Below are positions 18,320-27,183 of a DNA stretch of 64,000 nucleotides, one piece after another. The position numbers and the translations under genes are program-made. The stretch comes from Propionibacteriaceae bacterium ZF39 (GTDB lineage Bacteria > Actinomycetota > Actinomycetes > Propionibacteriales > Propionibacteriaceae): the NCBI GenBank assembly GCA_039565995.1, contig CP154795.1, positions 124,001 to 188,000 of the forward strand, written 5' to 3'. The notes below the pieces were generated by a model. That model was not told where the DNA came from, ran no database searches, and saw nothing but the letters and a program-made list of their open reading frames with translations. Position 1 is the first letter of the stretch. The number at the start of each line of letters is the position of its first letter.

Positions 18320-19084
18320 GTGAGTATCCGGCGCTATGGTCACCCTGTGGACAACCTCGATTTCGCGGCTGTCACGCACGCCGGATCAGTGAAGCAGGTC
18401 AATGAGGACAGCGTTCTGGCCCGGCCCCCGGTGTTCGCGGTAGCCGACGGGATCTCCGGATGTCAGCGTGGCGAAATAGCCAGCGGCCTGGTGCTGCGGA
18501 CCCTGGCACGGCTGGCCGACGAGTCGGACCTGACGCCGGACACGGTGGCGGCCGCTGTCGCCGATGCCCACGCCGGCGTACTCGAATCGCAGACCCGCGA
18601 TCACCATCGCGCGGCGACGACCGTGTGCGGGGCAGTGGCGCTCGAGATCGGCGAGGTGGCGTACTGGGTCGTTTTCAACGCCGGCGACTCCCGCCTCTAT
18701 CGCCAACTCGCCCCGGGCGAGGCGCTGGAGCAGGTGAGCGTGGACCACTCGCACGTGCAGGAACTCGTCACCGCCGGGGTGATCACGCCGGAGGAGGCCG
18801 AGCTCCACCCGGAACGGCATGTGATCACCCGCGCGGTCGGGTCCCGGGCGGGATGCCGGCCCGACTACTGGCTCGTGCCGATGGTGCCCGGTGAGCGGAT
18901 GTTGATCTGCACCGATGGGCTGCTCCGGGATGTGGAGTTCGACCGGATCGAGTCGATCGTCGGCGGGGAAGGGTCCCCGGAGGAGACGGTGCAGTCGCTG
19001 CTCGACCTCGCGCTGGCTGCCGGCGCCCGCGACAACGTGTCGGTTGTCGTGGTGGATGTGAATGATGCGCCCGTTAGGGTGTGA
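18320..19084 (+). CDS. PP2C-family serine/threonine protein phosphatase
   Basis: A soluble metal-dependent phosphatase of about 254 residues. The PP2C motifs occur in order: NEDSV (metal Asp), VADGISG (second Asp/Gly), NAGDSRLY, CTDGLLRDV, and the final ARDNVSVVVVD. The glycine-rich turn is DGISG instead of the usual DGMGG. GTG 18320 and GTG 18347 are both possible; neither has a convincing ribosome-binding site, and the shorter form starts just before the conserved fold (VDNLDFAAVTHAG). It lies 26 bp before an FHA-domain gene. FHA proteins bind phosphothreonine, so phosphatase and reader probably serve one phospho-signalling pathway. No kinase gene lies in this window. Confidence 0.88.
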   Translation: MSIRRYGHPVDNLDFAAVTHAGSVKQVNEDSVLARPPVFAVADGISGCQRGEIASGLVLRTLARLADESDLTPDTVAAAVADAHAGVLESQTRDHHRAATTVCGAVALEIGEVAYWVVFNAGDSRLYRQLAPGEALEQVSVDHSHVQELVTAGVITPEEAELHPERHVITRAVGSRAGCRPDYWLVPMVPGERMLICTDGLLRDVEFDRIESIVGGEGSPEETVQSLLDLALAAGARDNVSVVVVDVNDAPVRV

Positions 19085-19110
19085 CCGAACAAACCCAAGG
19101 GGAGACCATC

Positions 19111-21033
19111 ATGTCCGAGCAGATCGGCCAGTGGCGCGCCAGTTATGCGCCCGGCAAGTGGATCGTGCTGAGTGGGCCGACATCGCTCGTCATCATGCAG
19201 CCCGCTCCTGCCCGCGTGTCCGCCATGATCAGCGGCTTCTGGGAGGTCGTCCTCCGGGTCGACTCGCTGGACCAACTGATCGGTGAACTGGCCAAATACA
19301 ACGTCGAACGCATGCCCGACTTCGCCGCCTTCTTCTGGAACAACGGCGAGATGCGCTCCCTGGTCCGCGGCAGCCTCGATGTGGTCGACGCCGACTCCGG
19401 CGATGTGCTCGCCCAGGGCCACGGCGTCCAGACCTGGACCGAAACCGGCCTGGGCCATATCCGCCGGGTGCGCGTCGAGATGGAGGACGTCGACACCGAC
19501 GACCTGCTCAAGCTGCCGCTGGTGGTCGGTGCGGCCACCGCGTGCGTGGTCACGCTCGATGCGACCGAGTCGGCCCGCGTCGCGAGCCCGCAGCCCATGC
19601 CCGCTCCGACGGATGCCTCCCTGAGCCCGCTGACCTTCGAGCCCGTCGCCACCGTCGTGCCCGTGGCCGCTGCCCCGGACGAAGCCGAGACCGGCGCTCC
19701 TTCGGATGCCGACGACAACTTCCCGCGCACCGAACTGCTCCTGCCCGCAGACCTGCCCGATTTCGACGATCAACCCGGTCGTGGCCATGACGGCGAGGAT
19801 GCCGCGACGCTGCCGTTCGACGGCGACGAGGGTTCCTCCGACGGCAGCGCCGACTCCGAGGTCGAACAGGCGCGCTCCCTCCGCCCGGTCCCGGCCCTCG
19901 ACGACTCCTCCGAAGACGCTCCGGAAGCGCGGGCGCGGTTCTCCGCAGGGGAGTACGCCAACGACGACGACGATTTCGGCTTCGGCGCCTCCGCCTCATC
20001 GTCCGCCTCGGCGACGCCCCCGCCCGGCGACGTCAATCCGTTCGGGTCCTTCGATCGGGAGTACGCCGGCCAGCCCGGCGATCCGGCGCTCGCCGGCACT
20101 GCATCGGCTGCCCCCGGCCCCCAGTTCGGTGGCGGATTCGGCGCGCCGGTGCCGCCACCCGGCGTCGCGCCCATGCCCTCCGGCGCACCGCCCATGCCTC
20201 CCGGCGTGCCGCCCATGCCGCCTGTCGGCGGGGCCGCTGGCTTCGGTGCCGGTGTCGGTGCTCCCGGTCCCGGCGGGCCCCTTGGCGGTCCTCCCGGTCC
20301 TCCCGGTCCCAATGGTCCCGAGGGGCCGTTCGGTGGCTTCCCGCCCGCCCCGCCGGCGTACCCGAACGAATTCCCGCCGCCCGGCCACCCCGGCCAGCCC
20401 GGCCAGCCCGGCCAGCCCGGCCAGCCCGGTCCGAACGGCCCGTTCGGCGAGCCGGCGGAGCAGCCCTCGCCGTTCGCTCCGCCGCAGGGCGGCAATGACC
20501 AGTGGGCGCCGCTGCCGCAGCAGAATCCCCAGAACCTCCAGGCGCCGGCCAACCAGGATCTCGGGGCCGGCGAGGGTCAGCTCCTCGGCATGGTCTGCGC
20601 GATGGACCACCCGAACCCGCCGGATGCGCAGCGCTGCCGGCGCTGCGGCGGGCCGCTGCAGGGGCAGCCGCGGATGCTGCCGCAGCCGGTCCTGGGCCAG
20701 CTGCGCCCGTCGAACGGCACTCCGGTCGACATCGATCGGGCCGTCCTCATCGGCCGTTCGCCCCAGGCCAACCAGGTCGCCCGCGAGCAGTTGCCGAGGC
20801 TGCTCACCGTGCAGAGCCCGAGCCACGACATCAGCCGTACGCACCTGCAGGTGAGTCCCGACGGCTGGGAGCTGGTGGCCACCGACCTGCATTCGACCAA
20901 CGGCACCTTCCTGATCCGTCCCGGGCAGCCCGAGCCGGAGCGCATGCCGCCGGGCGAGCCGGTCCGGGTCTTCCCGGGGTGTCTGCTCGACCTCGGTGAC
21001 GGGGTCACGATCCTGATCGATCACCCGGCCTGA
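19111..21033 (+). CDS. FHA-domain protein with zinc-ribbon-like motif and Pro/Gly linker
   Basis: A 640-residue modular protein. Residues 1-165 form a conserved-looking globular domain I cannot name (GQWRASYAPGKWIVLSGP). About 165-310 is acidic, low-complexity sequence. Residues 310-480 are Pro/Gly-rich, including a run of GQP units encoded by near-identical 9-bp repeats at about 20391-20430. Then come a Cys-rich knuckle (CAMDHPNPPDAQRCRRCG) and a C-terminal FHA domain with GRSP, SRTHL and STNGTF, which recognise phosphothreonine. AAGGGGAG precedes ATG 19111. It is adjacent to the PP2C gene. No transmembrane segment is evident, so it is probably a cytoplasmic scaffold. Confidence 0.87.
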   Translation: MSEQIGQWRASYAPGKWIVLSGPTSLVIMQPAPARVSAMISGFWEVVLRVDSLDQLIGELAKYNVERMPDFAAFFWNNGEMRSLVRGSLDVVDADSGDVLAQGHGVQTWTETGLGHIRRVRVEMEDVDTDDLLKLPLVVGAATACVVTLDATESARVASPQPMPAPTDASLSPLTFEPVATVVPVAAAPDEAETGAPSDADDNFPRTELLLPADLPDFDDQPGRGHDGEDAATLPFDGDEGSSDGSADSEVEQARSLRPVPALDDSSEDAPEARARFSAGEYANDDDDFGFGASASSSASATPPPGDVNPFGSFDREYAGQPGDPALAGTASAAPGPQFGGGFGAPVPPPGVAPMPSGAPPMPPGVPPMPPVGGAAGFGAGVGAPGPGGPLGGPPGPPGPNGPEGPFGGFPPAPPAYPNEFPPPGHPGQPGQPGQPGQPGPNGPFGEPAEQPSPFAPPQGGNDQWAPLPQQNPQNLQAPANQDLGAGEGQLLGMVCAMDHPNPPDAQRCRRCGGPLQGQPRMLPQPVLGQLRPSNGTPVDIDRAVLIGRSPQANQVAREQLPRLLTVQSPSHDISRTHLQVSPDGWELVATDLHSTNGTFLIRPGQPEPERMPPGEPVRVFPGCLLDLGDGVTILIDHPA

Positions 21034-21043
21034 TCCCACGCCG

Positions 21044-21071
21044 ACCCGGCAGGCCCACGCGCCTGCCGGGT
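21044..21071 (+). terminator. Perfect 11-bp hairpin after FHA gene
   Basis: ACCCGGCAGGC and GCCTGCCGGGT with a 6-nt loop, ten bases after the stop. No T tract. Confidence 0.7.
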
Positions 21072-21115
21072 GGACCGGATGTGCATCGGACCCGGGCGTC
21101 CAATAACCTGCCCGC

Positions 21116-21718
21116 ATGCTGCTGTCGGATCGCGACATCCATGCCCGCATCGAGGCGGAGCAGATCCTTCTCGACCCCTGGGACCCGGGGATGGTCCAGC
21201 CGTCCAGCGTGGACGTACGCCTGGACCGCTTCTTCCGGGTCTTCGAGAACCATCGCTATCCCCATATCGACCCTTCCGAGGAGCAGGCCGAGCTGACCCG
21301 GATGGTCGAACCGATCGGTGACGAGCCGTTCATCCTGCATCCGGGGGAGTTCGTGTTGGGCTCCACCCTCGAGCTCGTCACACTGCCGTCCGACATCGCG
21401 GCGCGTCTCGAGGGCAAGTCCTCGCTGGGGCGCCTCGGCCTGCTCACGCATTCGACCGCCGGCTTCATCGATCCGGGCTTCTCCGGTCACGTGACGTTGG
21501 AGCTGTCCAACATGGCGACCCTGCCGATCAAGCTCTATCCGGGTATGAAGATCGGCCAGCTGTGCTTCTTCCAGCTGTCCTCGCCGGCGCAGGCGCCCTA
21601 TGGCTCGGCGCAGTACGGCTCGCGTTATCAGGGCCAGCGCGGCCCGACCCCCAGCCGCTCCCACCTCAACTTCCACCGCACCGTGGTCCAGCCGTCCGGT
21701 GAGGCCCGGGGCGAGTGA
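21116..21718 (+). CDS. dcd: dCTP deaminase
   Basis: Deaminates dCTP; the actinobacterial enzyme (as in Mycobacterium tuberculosis) usually also hydrolyses the product to dUMP. 200 residues, normal length. MLLSDRDI at the start, the active-site block [12 protein letters not shown], and [18 protein letters not shown] are diagnostic. The C-terminus [17 protein letters not shown] is the nucleotide-covering tail. The stop overlaps the start of the YchJ-like gene (GTGA). Confidence 0.96.
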   Translation: MLLSDRDIHARIEAEQILLDPWDPGMVQPSSVDVRLDRFFRVFENHRYPHIDPSEEQAELTRMVEPIGDEPFILHPGEFVLGSTLELVTLPSDIAARLEGKSSLGRLGLLTHSTAGFIDPGFSGHVTLELSNMATLPIKLYPGMKIGQLCFFQLSSPAQAPYGSAQYGSRYQGQRGPTPSRSHLNFHRTVVQPSGEARGE

Positions 21719-22098
21719 ACGCACCCTGCCCGTGTGGCGCGGGGCCGGCGTGCGCCGACTGTTGCGGCCCGCTGCATGCGGGGAGCCGGCAGGCGGAGAC
21801 GGCCGAGGAACTGATGCGGAGTCGCTATGCGGCGTTCGTGGTGCGGAACGGTGACTACCTCTTCCGCACGTGGCACCCGGCGACCCGGCCCGCCGACGTC
21901 GATCCGGGCGATCTCACCTGGACCGGGCTCGAGATCCTGGACACGGTGGAAGGTGGCCCGGCCGACCGGGACGGGATCGTCGAATTCGTGGCTCACCACC
22001 GATCCGGTCGGACGACCGGGCGGCTCCATGAGCGGTCCCGGTTCGAGCGTCGGGCGGGTCGGTGGTTCTATCTCGACGGCGAGATCTCGGGCGACTGA
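21715..22098 (+). CDS. YchJ-family (UPF0225) protein
   Basis: A 127-residue protein starting at GTG 21715. The N-terminal [17 protein letters not shown] is the Cys-rich SEC-C-like zinc motif; the rest ([26 protein letters not shown]...) is the NTF2-like YchJ domain. Function unknown across the family. It is translationally coupled to dcd through a 4-nt overlap. Its last 31 bp overlap the 3' end of the convergent acetyltransferase gene. Confidence 0.9.
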   Translation: MNAPCPCGAGPACADCCGPLHAGSRQAETAEELMRSRYAAFVVRNGDYLFRTWHPATRPADVDPGDLTWTGLEILDTVEGGPADRDGIVEFVAHHRSGRTTGRLHERSRFERRAGRWFYLDGEISGD

Positions 22099-22604
22099 GT
22101 GGTGCCGGGGCCGAGCCCGCGTTGATACCAGACCACGTCGATCCACTGGTCATTCTTGAACCCGACCCCGGGGAACAAGCCGACCTGCTCGAATCCGCAC
22201 GCTTCGTGCAGCCGGATCGAGGCGGGGTTGGGCACGGCGATGCAGCCGATCGCGACGCGAAACCCGCGGTCGGCGAGGGCCTCACACAGCGCCGTGTAGA
22301 GCGCGCGGCCCACCCCGCGACCCGTGGCCTCCGGATCGAGATAGATCGTCGTTTCGCAGACCCAGGCGTACGCGGCCTTGGACCGGAACTCTGCGGCGTA
22401 CGCAAACCCGAGCACGCGGCCCTCCTGCTCGGCGACCAGCCAGGCATGGCTCGCGCCGAGCCGCTCGATCCTGGCCGCGAACTCCTCGGGCGTGGGGCTC
22501 TCGAAGTCGAAAGTGACCACGGATCCGGTCACGAAAGGGGCATAGATCTGGGCGCAGGAGTGGGCGTCGGACGCAGTGGCAGCCCGGATCGTCGACTTGG
22601 TCAC
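22068..22604 (-). CDS. GNAT N-acetyltransferase (phosphinothricin acetyltransferase-like)
   Basis: A 178-residue acetyl-CoA-dependent acetyltransferase. It begins VTKSTIRAATASDAHSCAQIYAPFV, has the Pat/Bar-like segment TVVTFDFE-type (VVTFDFESPTPEEF), the acetyl-CoA loop ATGRGVGRALYTAL, and ends with IRLHEACGFEQVGLFPGVGFKNDQWIDV, all typical of the PAT subgroup that acetylates phosphinothricin or methionine derivatives. The actual substrate is not known. GTG 22604 is chosen because residues upstream of it do not belong to the fold. Tail-to-tail overlap with the YchJ-like gene. Confidence 0.9.
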   Translation of the reverse strand: MTKSTIRAATASDAHSCAQIYAPFVTGSVVTFDFESPTPEEFAARIERLGASHAWLVAEQEGRVLGFAYAAEFRSKAAYAWVCETTIYLDPEATGRGVGRALYTALCEALADRGFRVAIGCIAVPNPASIRLHEACGFEQVGLFPGVGFKNDQWIDVVWYQRGLGPGTTQSPEISPSR

Positions 22605-22687
22605 AGGGCGGGATTCTAAGGGGCAGTGCCCCAAAAACGGGGGGCACCAGATAGCCTGACCAAATCCGCGTCCGCAGGAGGGGGAGC

Positions 22688-25600
22688 ATGTTCCCATCCG
22701 CTTTTCCCGACCCGGCCGACCTGAGCGAGTTGGTGGAACCGACCATCACGTTGGCCGAGCGCTGGCTGCGTGGTCCGAGGGGTCAGGCGACGCGGGCGGA
22801 GCGCCGGGCAGCGTCCGGATTGTCGGAACTCGTGCGTGATCCTGCAGGGCTCGACCTGGCCGTACGCTTCGTCGACCGGGTGGCCCGGCCCGAAAGCCTC
22901 GACGTGGCCGCCCGCGAATTCGCCAACCTGAGCGCGCGGGCCGGTGGCTTCCTGGATCCGCTGGACCGGATGCTGCTGGGGGCTGGGTCACTCGCCGCAC
23001 CGCTGGCCCCCGGCGTCGTCGTGCCCCTGGCACGGCGGCGGCTGCGCCAGCTCATCGGCCACCTCGTCGTCGATGCCGACGGCCCGACACTGTCGCGGCA
23101 GCTCAGGGAAGCCGGGCAGGAGGGGTTTCGGCTCAACCTCAACCTGCTGGGCGAGGCCGTGCTGGGGGAGCGCGAGGCGAAGTCGCGAGCCCGTCGGATC
23201 GAGGCACTCATCGCCCGCCCCGATGTCGACTATGTCTCGATCAAGGTGTCGTCGCTGGTGTCACAGATCTCGCCCTGGGACATCGAGGGCACCGTCGAGC
23301 GAGCGGCCGGGCGGCTGGCGGGCCTGTTCCGGGCGGCCGCCGCCAACAACGCGTTCCTCAACCTCGACATGGAGGAATACAAGGACCTCGATCTCACGGT
23401 CGAGACCTTCATCCGGGTGATGTCCGAACCGGAGTTCGACGAGCTCTCGGCTGGGCTGGCGCTGCAGGCCTATCTGCCCGATTCCCGTGCCGCCCTCGAG
23501 CGGATCCTGGAATTCGCCCAGGAGCGCGACCAGCGTGGCGCCGCTCCGATCAAGGTGCGGCTGGTGAAGGGCGCCAACCTGTCGATGGAACGTGTGGACG
23601 CCGAACTGCACGGCTGGGCCCAGGCGCCGTTCGCGACCAAGGCCGAGGTCGATGCCCACTATCTGACCCTCGTCGATCGGGCGATCAGCGTCGATCACGG
23701 GCAGGCGTTTCGCGTGGGGGTCGCGTCCCACAACCTCTATGACGTGGCGTTGGCCTATCTCCTGGCGCGCGGGCGCGGCGTTGCCGACAGAGTCGATGTG
23801 GAGATGCTGCGCGGCATGGCCCCGGCCCAGGTCCGCGCCGTGCGCGACACGGTGGGCTCGGTCATTCTCTATACGCCCGTGGTCGACCGCGCCGACTTCG
23901 ATGCAGCGGTCGGTTATCTCATCCGCCGGCTGGAGGAGAACGCCCAACCGCAGAACTTCCTCTATGCGTTGTTCGCGCGGCAGTTGCCCGATCAGCGCGT
24001 CCGCTTCCGGACGGCGATCGACGACATGGCGACCGTCTCGACGGAACGGCGGCGCAGCAGCGAGCGACCGATGCGGTTCACCCGGTTCGCCAACACGACC
24101 GATTCCGATCCGGCCCTGGTCGAGGTGCGGACCCAGGCGCAGGCGTGGGTGACGGCCCGGCCGGCGGAGCCCGCCTCGCCGCGGCTGAACGATCGGGCCG
24201 GGATCGACGAGGTCGTCGCGCGGGGCCGGGCCGGAGGCACGGACTGGCGAGCGCTTCCGGCGCGCACCAGGGTGGCCATCCTGTGCCGGGCCGGCGACGA
24301 ACTCGAGAGCCGACGCGCCGAGTTGGTGACGGCGATGGCCGCAGAAGGCGGCAAGACCGTCGGTGAGGCCGATCCCGAGGTGTCGGAAGCCGTGGACTTC
24401 GCCCGGTGGTATGCGGAGCGTTCCCTCGACCTCGACCCCGAGCAGGGAAGGCTGACGACCGATGGCGCACGGTTCGCGCCCCACACCCTGACCCTCATCA
24501 CCCCGCCGTGGAACTTCCCGGTGGCCATCCCCGCCGGCGGGATGCTGGCCGCGCTGGCGGCTGGATCCGGGGTGATCGTCAAACCCGCCTCGGCGGTTCC
24601 GCGCTGCACTGAGATCGTGGTCGAGGCGCTCCACGCGGCCGGCGTACCCGAGGGTGCGCTTCAGGTCGTCCGGCTCGCCGATCGTGAGCTCGGCCGGGAG
24701 CTCGTGGCCCATCCGGAGATCGACGGCGTGGTCCTGACCGGGTCGGCCGAGACCGCCGAGCAGTTCGTCGAGTGGCGCCGCGGCCGGGCGGGTGGGCACG
24801 GTGTCATCGGTGAGACTTCCGGCAAGAACGCGATGATCATCACCCCTTCGGCCGATTACGACCTGGCCGTGATCGACCTGGTGAAGTCGGCGTTCGGGCA
24901 TGCGGGCCAGAAGTGCTCGGCGGCTTCGCTGGCGATCCTGGTCGGCGACGTCGCCGACAGCGAACGCTTTCGACGCCAGCTCGTCGATGCCGTGCAGTCC
25001 CTGCGGGTGGGGCAGCCCCAAGATCTCGGCGTCGGGATGGGTCCGGTCATCGCCCCGCCGGAGGGCAAGCTCCAGCGCGCACTGACCTGTCTCGAATCGG
25101 GTGAGGAATGGTGGGTCGAGCCCGAACAGCTCGACGACTCGGGTCGGCTGTGGTCACCGGGCGTACGCGCCTGGGTGCAACCGGGGTCGTGGTTCCACCT
25201 GACCGAGTGTTTTGGGCCCGTGCTGGGCCTCATGTCGGCCACCGATCTCGACGCGGCGATCCGGCTGCAGAACCAGGTCGCCTATGGCCTGACGGGCGGC
25301 CTCCACTCGCTGGACGATCAGGAGATCGAACACTGGCTCGACCGCGTTCACGTCGGCAACGCCTATGTGAATCGCCACACCACCGGTGCCATCGTGCGAC
25401 GTCAGCCGTTCGGTGGCTGGAAGGCCTCCGCCGTCGGGGCCGGAGCCAAGGCGGGGGGTTGGGACTATCTCGGTCAACTCGGCGCGTGGTCGTCGGCGGG
25501 CCGTCCGGCCGAGGGAGCCGAGCCGAGCCGGACGGTGTCGCAGGCGCTGGCCGACCTGGTCGGTCTCGTCGCCGACCCGGAGGACCGGGATTGGTTGGTC

Positions 25601-26107
25601 AGCGCGGTGCGATCGGATGCCCGCGTCTGGGGTGACCAACTCGGCGCCAACTCCGACGCGTCCGGGCTCCGGGTCGAATCCAACATCCTGCGCCATCGGC
25701 CCGCGCCGCTCACCGTGCGCGGGCTGGCGGGGGCTCGGCTCGTCGAGGTGGTGCGGGTGGTGCTGGCCGCGTTGGCGGTGGGTACGCCGGTCCGCGTCAG
25801 CCTGGATTCCTCCCTGGGCCAGAGCGCCATGGCCGCCGACGGTGCGGGTTGGACCCGGCTGAGCCGGCTGCTGGAGCCGATGGAGGACGACAAGGCGTGG
25901 GTGGCCCGGATGTCGACCGCCGACGACGTCGAACGCATCCGATTGATCGGGCCGGGCGCGGTCGGGGTGGCCGATGAGATCGTGCGCCCCGGACGGGCCG
26001 TGCTGGCGGGTGAGGTCCTCGCCACCGGACGCCGGGAGCTGTTGAGCGTCGTCCGCGAGCAGGCCGTTTCCCGCACCGGTCACCGGCACGGTCATCTGCC
26101 GCGCTGA
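22688..26107 (+). CDS. putA: Bifunctional proline dehydrogenase / glutamate-semialdehyde dehydrogenase
   Basis: Oxidises proline to glutamate in two steps. 1139 residues. The FAD-dependent proline dehydrogenase barrel occupies about 80-460 (LNLLGEAVLGEREAKSR, LVKGANLSMERV, YTPVVDRADFD). The NAD-dependent aldehyde dehydrogenase covers about 500-960, with NFPVAIPAGGML, GETSGKNAMII and the catalytic Cys near residue 743 in GHAGQKCSAAS. A final region of about 170 residues resembles the C-terminal flap of long PutA proteins. There is no N-terminal ribbon-helix-helix, so it should not repress its own gene. AGGAGGGGGAGC before the ATG is a strong ribosome-binding site. Confidence 0.96.
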   Translation: MFPSAFPDPADLSELVEPTITLAERWLRGPRGQATRAERRAASGLSELVRDPAGLDLAVRFVDRVARPESLDVAAREFANLSARAGGFLDPLDRMLLGAGSLAAPLAPGVVVPLARRRLRQLIGHLVVDADGPTLSRQLREAGQEGFRLNLNLLGEAVLGEREAKSRARRIEALIARPDVDYVSIKVSSLVSQISPWDIEGTVERAAGRLAGLFRAAAANNAFLNLDMEEYKDLDLTVETFIRVMSEPEFDELSAGLALQAYLPDSRAALERILEFAQERDQRGAAPIKVRLVKGANLSMERVDAELHGWAQAPFATKAEVDAHYLTLVDRAISVDHGQAFRVGVASHNLYDVALAYLLARGRGVADRVDVEMLRGMAPAQVRAVRDTVGSVILYTPVVDRADFDAAVGYLIRRLEENAQPQNFLYALFARQLPDQRVRFRTAIDDMATVSTERRRSSERPMRFTRFANTTDSDPALVEVRTQAQAWVTARPAEPASPRLNDRAGIDEVVARGRAGGTDWRALPARTRVAILCRAGDELESRRAELVTAMAAEGGKTVGEADPEVSEAVDFARWYAERSLDLDPEQGRLTTDGARFAPHTLTLITPPWNFPVAIPAGGMLAALAAGSGVIVKPASAVPRCTEIVVEALHAAGVPEGALQVVRLADRELGRELVAHPEIDGVVLTGSAETAEQFVEWRRGRAGGHGVIGETSGKNAMIITPSADYDLAVIDLVKSAFGHAGQKCSAASLAILVGDVADSERFRRQLVDAVQSLRVGQPQDLGVGMGPVIAPPEGKLQRALTCLESGEEWWVEPEQLDDSGRLWSPGVRAWVQPGSWFHLTECFGPVLGLMSATDLDAAIRLQNQVAYGLTGGLHSLDDQEIEHWLDRVHVGNAYVNRHTTGAIVRRQPFGGWKASAVGAGAKAGGWDYLGQLGAWSSAGRPAEGAEPSRTVSQALADLVGLVADPEDRDWLVSAVRSDARVWGDQLGANSDASGLRVESNILRHRPAPLTVRGLAGARLVEVVRVVLAALAVGTPVRVSLDSSLGQSAMAADGAGWTRLSRLLEPMEDDKAWVARMSTADDVERIRLIGPGAVGVADEIVRPGRAVLAGEVLATGRRELLSVVREQAVSRTGHRHGHLPR

Positions 26108-26135
26108 CTCACTGGACCTGCGGGCGAACTGTGCG

Positions 26136-26768
26136 TCAGGGGATATCGACCCACGACTCCCCGTCCCGTGTGGGCGCGGCGGAGCCCCCGGTCAGTTCGG
26201 CGACCGCTGCAGTCAGTTCCGGGAGGCGATCCCCGGGTACGCCCAGCCGGAGCGTCACCGCTGCGGCGTACGAGGTGTCCAGGACCGCGTACCCACGCGA
26301 CCGCAACTCCGACTCCACCCGACCGGCGATCGCGTGATCGAGGCCGAGGGTGACTTCCTGCCGGAGTTCGCGTCGGCGTACGCCGGCCTCGGCGAGCCCC
26401 AGGCGAACGGCATCCGAGTAGGCGCGCACCAGGCCGCCCGCGCCGAGGAGGGTGCCGCCGAACCAGCGGGTGACCACGGCGACGACCTCGGTGAGCCGGG
26501 CCCCGCGGAGGACCTCGAGCATGGGGGCGCCGGCGGTTCCGGCGGGTTCGCCGTCATCGGACGAGCGCGCCGTCATCCCATCCGGACCGAGGATGAAGGC
26601 CGATCAATGGTGCCGGGCGTCCCAGTGTTCCGTGCGGGCCTGTTCGATGACAGCGCGGGCGGCGGCCTCGTCGACGACGTGCTCCACTCGGCACCGGAAG
26701 ATGGAGCGCTTGAGCTCGAGGTCGGCCTCGGTTGTTCGGGCGATCGTGCGATAGGAGGTCGGGGACAT
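26136..26768 (-). pseudogene. YigZ/IMPACT-family protein interrupted by an in-frame TGA
   Basis: A YigZ/IMPACT-family gene of normal length (about 210 codons). From ATG 26768 it reads MSPTSYRTIARTTEADLELKRSIFRCRV...EHWDARHH, then TGA (26604-26606), then in the same frame SAFILGPDG, DDGEPAGTAGAPML, VTRWFGGTLLGAGGL and the C-terminal domain to 26136. In the E. coli homologue the residue after DARHH is cysteine, so the TGA stands exactly where Cys is expected. A one-base nonsense change or error (TGC/TGT to TGA) is simplest; selenocysteine insertion is possible. All other family motifs are intact. Confidence 0.85.
26579..26606 (-). other. In-frame UGA followed by a small hairpin (weak SECIS resemblance)
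   Basis: Reading leftward, UGA at 26606-26604 is followed after eight nucleotides by CAUCC-UCGGUCC-GGAUG (26595-26579): a five-pair stem with a seven-base loop holding GGU. Bacterial SECIS elements have an apical GGU at comparable distance. The stem is short and lacks a clear bulged U, and such hairpins are common by chance at this G+C. Confidence 0.3.
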
Positions 26769-26808
26769 TCCGTCAGCCAACCACGAAAGCGGCTGTGCCC
26801 GGGAATGG

Positions 26809-26854
26809 CTCACCCCGCCTCGTCTGCCGGGGGGAGACAGACTGGCGGGGTGAG
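26809..26854 (-). terminator. Hairpin between small acidic protein gene and yigZ
   Basis: CTCACCCCGCC (26809-26819) pairs perfectly with GGCGGGGTGAG (26844-26854), with an inner GTCT/AGAC stem. It lies just after the stop of the leftward 67-residue gene. Confidence 0.65.
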
Positions 26855-26872
26855 GATTGGGGGTGTTGTCGC

Positions 26873-27076
26873 CTATTCGAAGTCAGACGCGTTCTTGGTC
26901 GGGTCCACCACTTGACCCGGCTGGTTGTAACCGCTGTCATGACGCTCGGGGTGATGCTCCTCGTCGCCCAGCTCGGTGACCGGATCGAAGGGCTCCGGGT
27001 CGATGTTCTCGCTGTAGCCGGACGAGTGCTTCTCGGGTTCCTGGTTTTGCACGTTTTCCGGGTTGCTGTCGCTCAT
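26873..27076 (-). CDS. Small acidic hydrophilic protein
   Basis: A 67-residue protein rich in Glu, Asp, Asn, Pro and His with no hydrophobic core. A strong ribosome-binding site (AAGGAGGG) precedes the ATG and a good terminator follows, so I consider it real despite its size. It contains a weak internal repeat, HSSGYSENIDPEPFDP against HDSGYNQPGQVVDP. The composition suggests an intrinsically disordered protein. No family recognised. Confidence 0.7.
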   Translation of the reverse strand: MSDSNPENVQNQEPEKHSSGYSENIDPEPFDPVTELGDEEHHPERHDSGYNQPGQVVDPTKNASDFE

Positions 27077-27183
27077 GGCCCTCCTTGATTAGTCGACTTG
27101 TCGTTAGTTTGCCACCCGCTGAGGCGCAACGGAAGACGTGGAGATGCACTGCGCGGAACCAGCAGGGTTCTAGGCTCAAGCGT

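Noticed and set aside
20391-20430. Nine-base tandem repeats as a mobile or phase-variation element
   Set aside because: They encode GQP units inside the disordered linker of the FHA protein and keep frame; low-complexity coding sequence explains them.
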